In this document: positions 38,020-46,187 of the stretch, one piece after another
How positions within the stretch are numbered: the stretch's first letter is position 1
Layout of the letters: every line of letters begins with the position of its first letter
Source: an uncultured bacterium
GTDB taxonomy: Bacteria; Actinomycetota; Coriobacteriia; Coriobacteriales; Coriobacteriaceae
Direction of reading: 5' to 3'
NCBI GenBank assembly: GCA_905214425.1
Contig: CAJMLY010000004.1
Span: 1 to 64,000 of the forward strand
Length of the DNA stretch: 64,000 nucleotides
Notes under the pieces: model-generated
What the model was told of the DNA's origin: nothing
What the model saw: only the letters and a program-made list of their open reading frames with translations
Database searches by the model: none
Made by a program: the position numbers and the translations under genes

Positions 38020-39273
38020 TTAATCGTTGAAGCGGGATTGGCGGCCGAAGGATAGGGCGGTGTCGCCGAACTTGTCTCGGACGGCGTCGATAGCGACCGA
38101 GAGGTCGCGACGGTCGCTCGATTGGGCTCCGCGGTCGTCGACTTCGCAGAACAGGTCGGTTTGGATGCCGCCTTGGTGGTCGAAGTCGCTCATGCCGATG
38201 CCCGCTAAGCGAACATGCATGCCTTCCTGCCAGATGTTATCGAGCAGTTCGAGTGCAACCGCCACGAAGATGTTCTCATCGTCGGTCGGATGAGGCAGCC
38301 GGCGCTGTGCCGTACGCCCGCTGCCATACGAATACTTGAGCTTGAGCGTTACCGTGGCACCCGTCAGCCCCTGACGGCGCAGACGGCGCCCCACTGACTC
38401 TCCCAACAGAGCAATCGCTGCCTCAATATCCCCACGCTCAGTCAAATCTTTAGCAAAGGTGCGTTCATTGTTGACCGATTTGACCTCGCGCTCTTCATCG
38501 AGACTCGTGACTTCGGAGATTTCGAGTCCCAGCGCACGCTGGCGCATGCGTTCGCCGTTGACGCCAAAAATAGAGGCCAAGGTGGATTCCGGTGCACGTG
38601 ATAGCTCGCCGAGGGTGTAGATGCGCATGCGGCGCAGTCGCTCCTCGGCCGAGCGCCCGATGCCGCTCATGGCAGATACCGGCAGCGCGGCCAAAAAGCG
38701 CTGCTCGGTTCCGGGGCGCACGATGGTCAGCCCAAACGGCTTATCCCGCTCGCTTGCGATTTTTGCGACCGTCTTGTTGCAGCCCACGCCAATGGAGCAC
38801 GTCACTCCCAGCTCTGCCACGCGATCGCTTATACGCCGCGCAACCAGCAGCGGGTCTTCGGGCGCAAAGCGACCCGGTGTGATATCGATGAAGGCTTCGT
38901 CGATGGATACGCGCTCAACGCGCGGGGTCTCGTCGGCGAGAATCGCCATGACCTGCGCGCTCACCTCGCGGTAGCGATCAAAGTGCCCGTGCGTCCAAAT
39001 GGCTTGCGGGCATAAGCGCCGCGCCTCGGCCGAGGCCATGGCAGAGTGCACGCCAAAGCGACGTGCCTCATACGAACACGTGGACACGACGCCACGCGAA
39101 TCGGCGTCTCCGCCCACGATGAGCGGCTTTCCGCGCCATTCGGGATGATCGAGCATCTCCACGCTCGCAAAAAACGCATCGAGGTCCATCAGGCCCACCG
39201 CCGGACCCGTCCAGGGCGGCGGCGTGACGCCCGCAGCATCCTCATAACCGTATGTATGTTCGCGTCTTTCCAT
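38020..39273 (-). CDS. dinB: DNA polymerase IV (Y-family)
   Basis: Error-prone lesion-bypass polymerase. The 417-residue protein has the catalytic blocks MDLDAFFASVE and VSIDEAFIDIT, CSIGVGCNKTVAKIAS, and the helix-hairpin-helix region (LPVSAMSGIGRSAEERLRRM). It has the little-finger domain but no clear beta-clamp QLxLF motif at the C-terminus, which ends FGRQSRFND. A 28-residue N-terminal extension precedes the first strand. No ribosome binding site is seen; a TATACT lies six bases before the ATG. Confidence 0.93.
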   Translation of the reverse strand: MERREHTYGYEDAAGVTPPPWTGPAVGLMDLDAFFASVEMLDHPEWRGKPLIVGGDADSRGVVSTCSYEARRFGVHSAMASAEARRLCPQAIWTHGHFDRYREVSAQVMAILADETPRVERVSIDEAFIDITPGRFAPEDPLLVARRISDRVAELGVTCSIGVGCNKTVAKIASERDKPFGLTIVRPGTEQRFLAALPVSAMSGIGRSAEERLRRMRIYTLGELSRAPESTLASIFGVNGERMRQRALGLEISEVTSLDEEREVKSVNNERTFAKDLTERGDIEAAIALLGESVGRRLRRQGLTGATVTLKLKYSYGSGRTAQRRLPHPTDDENIFVAVALELLDNIWQEGMHVRLAGIGMSDFDHQGGIQTDLFCEVDDRGAQSSDRRDLSVAIDAVRDKFGDTALSFGRQSRFND

Positions 39274-39279
39274 GTCATG

Positions 39280-39285
39280 AGTATA
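39280..39285 (-). promoter_or_regulatory. -10 element directly before dinB
   Basis: Minus-strand TATACT ends 6 bases before the dinB ATG, which would place the transcription start at or next to the start codon. No clear -35 or LexA box was seen. Confidence 0.45.
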
Positions 39286-39389
39286 CCGCGCAGCTCATGT
39301 GGGGTGCGTGGATGTGCTTGCAAATCGCGAATTCTTGTCTAAGATATGGATTTGCCCTCGACTACACCGAAGAAGTTGGTCTCACGGAC

Positions 39390-39418
39390 TTCACCTGCCC
39401 GCGTCGATGGCGTATTAT
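39390..39418 (+). promoter_or_regulatory. Promoter of the rpsP operon
   Basis: TTCACC (39390-39395), 17-base spacer, TATTAT (39413-39418), 57 bases before the rpsP start. Confidence 0.5.
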
Positions 39419-39474
39419 GTTCAACTGTTTGTTTGTAGTTGCAGCCTAAAGCTGCTTGGTTGGAGGAGTTTCCT

Positions 39475-39816
39475 TTGGCAGTCAAGATTCGCCTTGCTCG
39501 TCACGGCGCTAAGAAGCGTCCGTACTACCGTGTCGTCGTCGCCGATTCCCGCGCCCCGCGTGACGGTCGTATCATCGAGGAGGTTGGCCGCTACAACCCG
39601 ATGACCGCCCCCAAGACCATCAACCTCGACCTCGAGAAGATTGCTGACTGGCAGTCCAAGGGCGCTCAGCTCACCGACGCCGTCGCCGCTCTGGTCAAGG
39701 CCGCCAACGAGGGCGAGAAGACCGAGACCGTCGTCAAGAAGTCCAAGAAGCAGCTCGCCAAAGAGGCCGAGGCCGCTAAGGCTGCCGCTGAGGCCGCTGA
39801 GGGCGCCGAGGAGTAA
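39475..39816 (+). CDS. rpsP: 30S ribosomal protein S16
   Basis: Small-subunit assembly protein. The first 80 residues are canonical ([33 protein letters not shown]). Total length is 113 because of a Lys/Ala/Glu tail. TTG start, eight bases after GGAGGAG. It heads the rpsP-khpA-rimM-trmD-lepB cluster. Confidence 0.97.
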   Translation: MAVKIRLARHGAKKRPYYRVVVADSRAPRDGRIIEEVGRYNPMTAPKTINLDLEKIADWQSKGAQLTDAVAALVKAANEGEKTETVVKKSKKQLAKEAEAAKAAAEAAEGAEE

Positions 39817-39819
39817 ATC

Positions 39820-40104
39820 GTGCCTGAGGTTGACGCTGCACAGCTCGAGGGTGAGGCAATGCTCTCAGATCGCATCGCCGATCTCGTCGAATATCTCGTT
39901 GTTCAGATCGTCGACGACCCGGATTCCGTGAGCCTCGAGGTCATCGATGGTGACGACGCCTCCACGATTGAGGTTTCGGTTGCCGAAGATGACGTCGCTA
40001 AGGTCATCGGCCGTCGTGGCCGTACCATCAAGGCCATTCGCACGCTCGCCCGTGCGCTGGCCGCTCGCCTCGACACTGCTGTCGAGGTAGAGGTTCTGGG
40101 CTAG
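39820..40104 (+). CDS. khpA: KH-domain RNA-binding protein KhpA
   Basis: A 94-residue KH protein that binds RNA, probably with a KhpB partner elsewhere. The GxxG loop is in VIGRRGRTIKAIR. It is longer than the usual 75-80 residues by an N-terminal extension; an internal ATG at residue 14 could be the true start. Begins with GTG three bases after rpsP. Confidence 0.9.
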   Translation: MPEVDAAQLEGEAMLSDRIADLVEYLVVQIVDDPDSVSLEVIDGDDASTIEVSVAEDDVAKVIGRRGRTIKAIRTLARALAARLDTAVEVEVLG

Positions 40105-40108
40105 GACC

Positions 40109-40630
40109 TTGAGGTCCCAGTACAAAAACATCGCCCGTGTGGTCAAGCCGCACGGAAGGAAGGGGGAGGTCCTCGCGCAGCCGCTGCGGGGGCTTCCTTC
40201 TGTATTAGAGCCGGGTATGCGCGTCGCCCTGACGCCGCCGGCGCTCAAGCGCGACCGCTTTTGCACGGTCGTGTCCGTCACCGATACGGGCGATGGCGAT
40301 CTGGTCTCGTTTGAGGGCATTGACGACTTGACGGCCGCCGAGGGCATCGCGGGATGCTATGTGCTGGCAAATCGTGACGACTTTGAGCTCGATTCGCTCG
40401 ACGCTGCCTATACCGACCTGATGGGTCGCGAGGTGGTCGACGAGCGCTTCGGTTCGCTCGGCACGATCGTCGAGATCATGTCGACGCCCGCGAACGATGT
40501 TTGGGTTGTCGAGGGCGATCGGTACGGCGAGGTACTGATTCCCGTGATCGAGCAGGTCGTGCTCGATCTTCCCGATGCAGGAACAATTTCCGTCCACGTG
40601 ATGGACGGCCTGATCGATATGGACAAGTAG
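40109..40630 (+). CDS. rimM: Ribosome maturation factor RimM
   Basis: 16S processing factor binding S19. The 173-residue protein has the N-terminal barrel (IARVVKPHGRKGEVLAQPL) and a PRC-barrel half (DLMGREVVDERFGSLGTIVEI; VLIPVIEQVVLDLPD). TTG start. It sits between khpA and trmD as expected. Confidence 0.93.
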   Translation: MRSQYKNIARVVKPHGRKGEVLAQPLRGLPSVLEPGMRVALTPPALKRDRFCTVVSVTDTGDGDLVSFEGIDDLTAAEGIAGCYVLANRDDFELDSLDAAYTDLMGREVVDERFGSLGTIVEIMSTPANDVWVVEGDRYGEVLIPVIEQVVLDLPDAGTISVHVMDGLIDMDK

Positions 40631-40640
40631 GGAGGACAAC

Positions 40641-41399
40641 ATGCTGATCGAGACCCTTTCGGTCTTTCCCGAGATGTTTGAGCCCGTCATGTCCACGTCG
40701 ATTTTGGGCCGCGCCCGCAAGGCCGGCCTTTTTGATTTTAAGGCGTATAACCTGCGCGACTGGACGCACGACCGCCATCGTACCGTCGATGACGAGCCGT
40801 ACGGCGGCGGGCAGGGCATGCTCATGAAGGTCGAGCCTATCGTGGAGGCCATCGAGGCCATTGGCGCAGAGGGTCCCAAGCCCACTGTGGTGTTCTTTAC
40901 CCCCTGTGGCGAGCCCTTTACGCAGCATGTGGCCGAGCGCCTGCTCAAAAGTGAGCGCCTGCTGTTTGTGTGCAGTCGCTACGAGGGCGTCGACGAGCGT
41001 GCGTATGCGTATGCCGACGAGCGTTTGTCGATCGGCGACTATGTGCTTACGGGTGGCGAGCTACCCGCTATGGTCGTTGCCGATGCCGTCGTACGCCTGA
41101 TTCCCGGCGCCCTGGGCGACGAGATGAGCAACGTGGACGAGTCGTTCTCGACCGCCGAGGACGGAGGCCTGCTCGAGTACGCGCAGTACACCCGCCCCGC
41201 CGAGTTCAACGGCGAGGGCGTTCCTCCGGTGCTCGTGAGCGGCGATCACGCCAAGGTCGATGCCTGGCGCCGCAAGAATGCCATCGAGCGCACCTGTCGC
41301 TGGCGTCCCGACCTGATCGAGACTGCGCGGCTCACGCCCGAGGAGCGCGCTTACGCGCAGGAGATCCTTGACGCTTCGTATTCGCAGAGCGAGGAGTGA
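40641..41399 (+). CDS. trmD: tRNA (guanine-37-N1)-methyltransferase
   Basis: Methylates G37 next to the anticodon to prevent frameshifting, using SAM in a trefoil knot. The 252-residue protein has LSVFPEMFEPVMSTSILGRA, DDEPYGGGQGM, CSRYEGVDER, and GDYVLTGGELPAMV. The length is normal. ATG with GGGAGGACAAC upstream. Confidence 0.97.
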   Translation: MLIETLSVFPEMFEPVMSTSILGRARKAGLFDFKAYNLRDWTHDRHRTVDDEPYGGGQGMLMKVEPIVEAIEAIGAEGPKPTVVFFTPCGEPFTQHVAERLLKSERLLFVCSRYEGVDERAYAYADERLSIGDYVLTGGELPAMVVADAVVRLIPGALGDEMSNVDESFSTAEDGGLLEYAQYTRPAEFNGEGVPPVLVSGDHAKVDAWRRKNAIERTCRWRPDLIETARLTPEERAYAQEILDASYSQSEE

Positions 41400-41401
41400 G
41401 T

Positions 41402-41965
41402 ATGGTTCCTACGCAACATTCCGCGTTGAGGGGCGCTTTTGAGTGGATCGCGGTCATCGCGATTGCGCTCGTGGCCACCTTCCTGATCCGCACCTTTGTG
41501 GTCGAGCCCTTTGTGGTGCCCACCGGCTCTATGGAGGACACAATCGAGATTGGCGACCAGATCTTGGCGCAAAAGGTGAGCCTCGAGCTCGGTCAGCCCG
41601 TCAAGCAGGGCGATATCGTGGTGTTTCACAACCCCGATGGCACCTCCGAGCATGATGTTCTTGTCAAGCGCGTTATTGCCACGGCCGGCCAGACGGTCGA
41701 CCTGCAGGATGGCAAGGTGGTCGTTGACGGCCAAGCGCTCGACGAGGACTATACGGCGGGCATGAGCTGGCCGCTTTCGGTCCAAGCGCCCGGCGCCCAG
41801 GTGAGCTATCCCTACACCGTTCCCGACGGGTGCGTGTGGGTGATGGGCGACAACCGAGAGAACTCAGCCGACTCCCGCTACTTTGGGCCGGTCGACCGCT
41901 CCGATTTAATGGCCGTGGCACTCGTTCGCTACTGGCCGCTCAACCGCATCGGCGCTATCGACTAA
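41402..41965 (+). CDS. lepB: Signal peptidase I
   Basis: Cleaves signal peptides on the outer face of the membrane. In the 187-residue protein an N-terminal helix (WIAVIAIALVATFLIRTFVV) precedes the catalytic Ser in PTGSMEDTI and the catalytic Lys in VLVKRVIAT. GDNRENSADSRYFGPV is the typical box E. The ATG at 41402 is six bases after GAGGAG; a GTG at 41396 is possible. Confidence 0.95.
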   Translation: MVPTQHSALRGAFEWIAVIAIALVATFLIRTFVVEPFVVPTGSMEDTIEIGDQILAQKVSLELGQPVKQGDIVVFHNPDGTSEHDVLVKRVIATAGQTVDLQDGKVVVDGQALDEDYTAGMSWPLSVQAPGAQVSYPYTVPDGCVWVMGDNRENSADSRYFGPVDRSDLMAVALVRYWPLNRIGAID

Positions 41966-42024
41966 AAACCGCTATAGTACAGTACCTAACCGTGTAATCG
42001 TTTCGACGAGGGGATATTAGAGGC

Positions 42025-42936
42025 ATGAACGCTTCATCGCTTTCCTTCCAAGACATCATCCTGCGCCTCCAGCAGTACTGGGGCGAGCAGGGCTGCGTCA
42101 TTATGCAGCCCTATGACTCCGAGGTCGGTGCCGGTACCTTCCATACCGCGACCACGCTGCGCTCGCTCGGTCCCGCCGAGTGGCGCACCTGCTATGCGCA
42201 GCCTTGCCGCCGTCCCGCCGACGGCCGCTACGGCGAGAACCCCAACCGCATGCAGCACTACTATCAGTTCCAGGTGCTCATCAAGCCGTCGCCGGTCAAC
42301 GCTCAGGAGCTCTACCTGGGTTCGCTGGCCGCCATTGGCCTGGATCCCAACGACCATGACGTCCGCTTTGTCGAGGACGACTGGGAGAGCCCGACGCTCG
42401 GCGCCTGGGGCCTTGGCTGGGAGGTCTGGCTCAACGGCATGGAGGTCACGCAGTTTACGTACTTCCAGCAGGTGGGCGGCATCGAGGTCGACCCCGTGCC
42501 CGTCGAGATCACCTATGGCCTGGAGCGCATCGCCATGTATGCGCAGGGCGTCAACTCCGTCTACGACCTGGTGTGGAGCTACCTGCCCGACGGCACGCCC
42601 ATGACCTATGGCGACGTGTTCCTGGAGAACGAGCGCGAGTTTAGTGCCTATAACTTTGAGGTCGCCAACGTCGAGATGATGCGTCAGAAGTTTGACGACT
42701 ACGAGGCCGAGTGCCACTCCTGCCTGGAGCGCAAGCTGCCGCTGCCGGCGTACGACTGCGTCATGAAGTGCAGCCACGCCTTCAACCTGCTCGACGCCCG
42801 TGGCGCCCTGTCCGCGGTCGAGCGCGCTAACTACATCTTGCGCGTCCGCGCCGTCGCTAAGGCGTGCTGCGAGGCCTATATGGCCGAGGTCGCCGGAGTC
42901 AACGAGAATGCCGATCAGGAAGGCGAGGTGGCGTAA
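42025..42936 (+). CDS. glyQ: Glycyl-tRNA synthetase alpha subunit
   Basis: Catalytic class II subunit of the alpha2beta2 enzyme. The 303-residue protein has [54 protein letters not shown] and the motif 3 [11 protein letters not shown]. It is followed by glyS with three bases between. Actinobacteria often use the unrelated one-chain enzyme; the bacterial heterotetramer here fits Coriobacteriia. Confidence 0.97.
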   Translation: MNASSLSFQDIILRLQQYWGEQGCVIMQPYDSEVGAGTFHTATTLRSLGPAEWRTCYAQPCRRPADGRYGENPNRMQHYYQFQVLIKPSPVNAQELYLGSLAAIGLDPNDHDVRFVEDDWESPTLGAWGLGWEVWLNGMEVTQFTYFQQVGGIEVDPVPVEITYGLERIAMYAQGVNSVYDLVWSYLPDGTPMTYGDVFLENEREFSAYNFEVANVEMMRQKFDDYEAECHSCLERKLPLPAYDCVMKCSHAFNLLDARGALSAVERANYILRVRAVAKACCEAYMAEVAGVNENADQEGEVA

Positions 42937-42939
42937 GCC

Positions 42940-45036
42940 ATGGCAGACGCTAAGGATTTCCTGTTTGAGATCGGTACGGAGGAAATGCCCTCCGCACCGC
43001 TGAACAATGCCGTCAAGCAGCTTGGCACCATGATCGCCAAGGGCCTCGACGAGGCCGGTCTGGCCCACGGCGAGGTCCGAGTGATCTCGAGCCCGCGACG
43101 CCTGACCGCACTCGTTGCCGACGTCGCCACCGCGACCGATGAGGTTCACGAGGTCAAGCGTGGCCCCGCGGCCAACATTGCCTTCGACGCTGACGGTAAC
43201 GCCACCAAGGCCGCCCAGGGCTTTGCCCGCAAGTGCGGTGTGGCTGCCGAGGACCTGGTCCGTCGCGAGGACACCGACGGTCGCGAGTATGTGTTCGCCG
43301 AGAAGAATAATCCCTCCGCACCGGCTACGCCGATTCTGACCGCTCTGTGCGAGAAGACTATTGCCGGCCTGCAGTGGCCCAACTACCGCAGCCAGCGCTG
43401 GGGCCACGAGCACGCGACCTTTGTTCGTCCGGTCCGTTGGATCTGCTGCCTTTTGGGCGAGGATGTTGTGCCTGTGTCGTTTGCCGACGTGACGAGCGGC
43501 AACACCACGCGTGGTCATCGCGTACTTGGCCCTGGTGACCATGTGGTTGCCAGCCCCGCCGTCTACGAGCAGGTGCTCGAGGACGCCGGCGTGCTTTCTG
43601 CCGAGCGTCGTCGTGAGGCCATCCTCGCCGGTATCGCCGAGGTCGAGGCCGCTCGCCCCGGCTGCCACGTCGACACGCCCAAGAAGGTCTTTGAGGAGGT
43701 CATTAACCTCTGCGAGTGGCCGACGGTGCTCGTCGGTACCTTCGACGAGGAGTTCCTCAAGGTCCCGCACGAGATCATCTGCGAGTCCATGCTCACCAAC
43801 CAGCGCTACTTCCCGATCTATGACGGCGAGGGCAAGCTCACGCGTGAATTCGTGGTCGTTTCCAACAGCAAGCCCGAGAATGCCGAGCGCGTGATCGACG
43901 GCAACGAGCGCGTCGTGCGCGCCCGTCTGGACGACGCCAAGTTCTTCTACGAGGAGGACCTGAAGATCTCCCTTGACGAGTTCCGTGAGCGTCTGGCCAA
44001 GGTTGCCTTCCAGGAGAAGCTCGGTAGCGTGCTCGCCAAGTCCGAGCGCATCGAGCAGCTCGCGCTCGCTATTGCCCGCGAGGCTCATCTGGGCGCCCGC
44101 CTTGCCGCCGATGCCGGCCGTGCCGCGCACCTGTGCAAGGCCGACCTGGTGTCCAACGCCGTTGTCGAGTTCACGAGCCAGCAGGGCGTGATGGGCGGTT
44201 ATTACGCGACCGCGATGGGGGAGAACGACGAGGTCGCCCACGCCATTCGCGATCACTATCGTCCCCGCTTTGCCGGTGACGAGCTGCCCGAGGGCACCGC
44301 TGGCTGCATCGTGGCCTGCGCCGACAAGCTCGATACCATCGCCGGTATCTTTGCCATCGGCGAGCCCCCGACCGGCTCTTCGGACCCCTACGCGCTGCGT
44401 CGTGCCGCTATCGGCATCATCAACATCCTGCGCGATCGCCTGCCGATTGACCCCACGCCGCTGATCGACTTCGCCCTTGAGCTCTACAGTGAGCAGGGCA
44501 TTGAGTTCGACGCCGCCGAGGTCGCCCAGCAGGTTCGCGACTTCTTCCATGGCCGCCTGGTGAGCATGGCCCGTGACGAAAAGATCCCGGCCGATACCGT
44601 TGCCGCCGTCTCCGCGGTGCACATCATCGCCCCGTCCGTCTTCTTCGCCCGCTGCGCCGCCCTCGACGAGGCTCGCAAGAACGATGCCGAGACCTTTGAC
44701 AACCTGGCTACCGCCTATGCCCGCGCCGCGCACATCTCCAAGCCCGAGCTGGGTGCGGAGTACGACCGCGCCCTGATGGGCGAGGCCGAGCTCGCGCTTG
44801 CCGACGCCTCCGAGGCTGCTCAGACCGCTGTCGACGCCGCCCTTGCTGCCGAGGATTACCCGGCCGCATTTGCCGCCCTTGCCGCCCTGCGCGCCCCCAT
44901 CGACCGCTTCTTCGACGAGGTCATGGTCATGGACAAGGACGAGCAGCTTCGCGATAATCGCCTTAAGCTGCTCAACCGCTTCGAGGCCGTTTTCTCCGGC
45001 ATCGCCAACATCGGTGAGCTTGCCCGCAAAAAGTAA
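42940..45036 (+). CDS. glyS: Glycyl-tRNA synthetase beta subunit
   Basis: The tRNA-binding subunit. The 698-residue protein has the opening DFLFEIGTEEMPS, VISSPRRLTALV, KRGPA, an HD-like domain (DAGRAAHLCKADLVSNAVVEF) and a C-terminal anticodon-binding part (FFDEVMVMDKDEQLRDNRLKL). Length is normal. Confidence 0.97.
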   Translation: MADAKDFLFEIGTEEMPSAPLNNAVKQLGTMIAKGLDEAGLAHGEVRVISSPRRLTALVADVATATDEVHEVKRGPAANIAFDADGNATKAAQGFARKCGVAAEDLVRREDTDGREYVFAEKNNPSAPATPILTALCEKTIAGLQWPNYRSQRWGHEHATFVRPVRWICCLLGEDVVPVSFADVTSGNTTRGHRVLGPGDHVVASPAVYEQVLEDAGVLSAERRREAILAGIAEVEAARPGCHVDTPKKVFEEVINLCEWPTVLVGTFDEEFLKVPHEIICESMLTNQRYFPIYDGEGKLTREFVVVSNSKPENAERVIDGNERVVRARLDDAKFFYEEDLKISLDEFRERLAKVAFQEKLGSVLAKSERIEQLALAIAREAHLGARLAADAGRAAHLCKADLVSNAVVEFTSQQGVMGGYYATAMGENDEVAHAIRDHYRPRFAGDELPEGTAGCIVACADKLDTIAGIFAIGEPPTGSSDPYALRRAAIGIINILRDRLPIDPTPLIDFALELYSEQGIEFDAAEVAQQVRDFFHGRLVSMARDEKIPADTVAAVSAVHIIAPSVFFARCAALDEARKNDAETFDNLATAYARAAHISKPELGAEYDRALMGEAELALADASEAAQTAVDAALAAEDYPAAFAALAALRAPIDRFFDEVMVMDKDEQLRDNRLKLLNRFEAVFSGIANIGELARKK

Positions 45037-45070
45037 GCCAGCCTGCGCGTAAGCGTAAAAGGAGCCCCGC

Positions 45071-45937
45071 ATGGATTGCCCGGTCACCGCTTGTCCCACC
45101 GTTATCGTTATCTCCGACTCGCTCGGCGATACCGCTTGTGAGGTGGTGCTTGCGGCGTCCGGGCAATTTGATGAAGGGGCTTTTCGTCTCTTGCGCCTGC
45201 CCAAGGTGAACTCTGTGGAGCAGGTCAAGTCATTTGTGGGGCCGCGCGTCGATGCCGACCATCGCGATATCGCCGTGTTCCACACCATTGTCGACCCGGC
45301 CCTTCGTGCTCGTGTGCTCGACTACTTGGGCATGCTGCACATTCGCTCGGTCGACCTGATCGGCCCGACGCTCGCCGTGCTGTCGTCGCTCATCGGTGTG
45401 CCGCCCAAGGGCGTTGCGGGCGTGATTCACAAGACCGATGACCGCTATTTCCATCGTATCGAGGCCATGGAGTATTTCGTTGAGCACGATGACGGGCGCG
45501 GTTGCGACGATCTGTCGGGTGCCGATATCGTGCTGTTGGGCGTATCGCGCACGTCCAAGACGCCGCTGTCGATGTATTTGGCCTATCAAGGTTACAAGGT
45601 TGCTAATGTCCCTCTGGCGCACGGCATGGAGCCGCCCAAGTCGATTTACGAGGTTGACCCGATGCGCCTGTTTGGCCTGATTTCGACCGTCGACGTTATT
45701 TCTGAGATTCGCGATAGTCGCTTGGGCGATGACTATGCCCGTGCCGTTGCCGGCTCCTATGCCGAGCCCGAGAGCGTGTGCAGCGAGCTCGAGGAAGCCC
45801 GTGCCCTCATGAAGCGCCTAGGCTGCTTTGTGGTGCGTACCGACGGCAAGGCGATCGAGGAGAGCGCCTCCGAGATCATCAGCCACTTGGAGGAAATCCA
45901 AGAAGCTCGCGCCCGCCGAGCCACCCGCCGCGCCTAA
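45071..45937 (+). CDS. ppsR: Pyruvate phosphate dikinase regulatory protein
   Basis: Bifunctional ADP-dependent kinase and Pi-dependent phosphorylase that switches PPDK off and on by a threonine next to its catalytic His. The 288-residue DUF299 protein has VISDSLGDTACEV, the P-loop GVSRTSKTPLSMYLA, HKTDDRYFHRIEAMEY and NVPLAHGMEPP. Its location directly upstream of ppdK supports PPDK rather than PEP synthase as target. AAAGGAG precedes the ATG. Confidence 0.94.
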   Translation: MDCPVTACPTVIVISDSLGDTACEVVLAASGQFDEGAFRLLRLPKVNSVEQVKSFVGPRVDADHRDIAVFHTIVDPALRARVLDYLGMLHIRSVDLIGPTLAVLSSLIGVPPKGVAGVIHKTDDRYFHRIEAMEYFVEHDDGRGCDDLSGADIVLLGVSRTSKTPLSMYLAYQGYKVANVPLAHGMEPPKSIYEVDPMRLFGLISTVDVISEIRDSRLGDDYARAVAGSYAEPESVCSELEEARALMKRLGCFVVRTDGKAIEESASEIISHLEEIQEARARRATRRA

Positions 45938-46050
45938 TATTAGTAGCATTTTGATAAAGCGATTTAGCAAAAACATCGCATCTGACCTGCTTTTTTATTG
46001 TAGTGGTATCTTCATAAGGTAACCAACTTTACCTACCGTTTACCGCCAGT

Positions 46051-46079
46051 TTGAGCACGTTTACCAAACCGCGTATCCT
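46051..46079 (+). promoter_or_regulatory. Possible promoter of ppdK
   Basis: TTGAGC (46051-46056), 17-base spacer, TATCCT (46074-46079). It lies in the 250-base gap between ppsR and ppdK, implying separate ppdK transcription with a leader of about 100 bases. Confidence 0.35.
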
Positions 46080-46187
46080 CTGCTCAAGCCCGTTCAAATC
46101 CGGCCGTATAGTTCCCTCACGGCCCGCATTCGGCGGGTCGATTCGTTACCACGGTCGTGCGCGTAAGCGCATGGAAGGGGAAGTATC

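Noticed and set aside
39274..39330. A LexA box upstream of dinB
   Set aside because: No sequence close to the CGAAC-N4-GTTCG consensus is present in the gap.
42034..45288. A 1084-codon minus-strand open frame opposite glyQ-glyS
   Set aside because: Antisense shadow of high-GC coding sequence with no recognisable domain; it spans three real genes.
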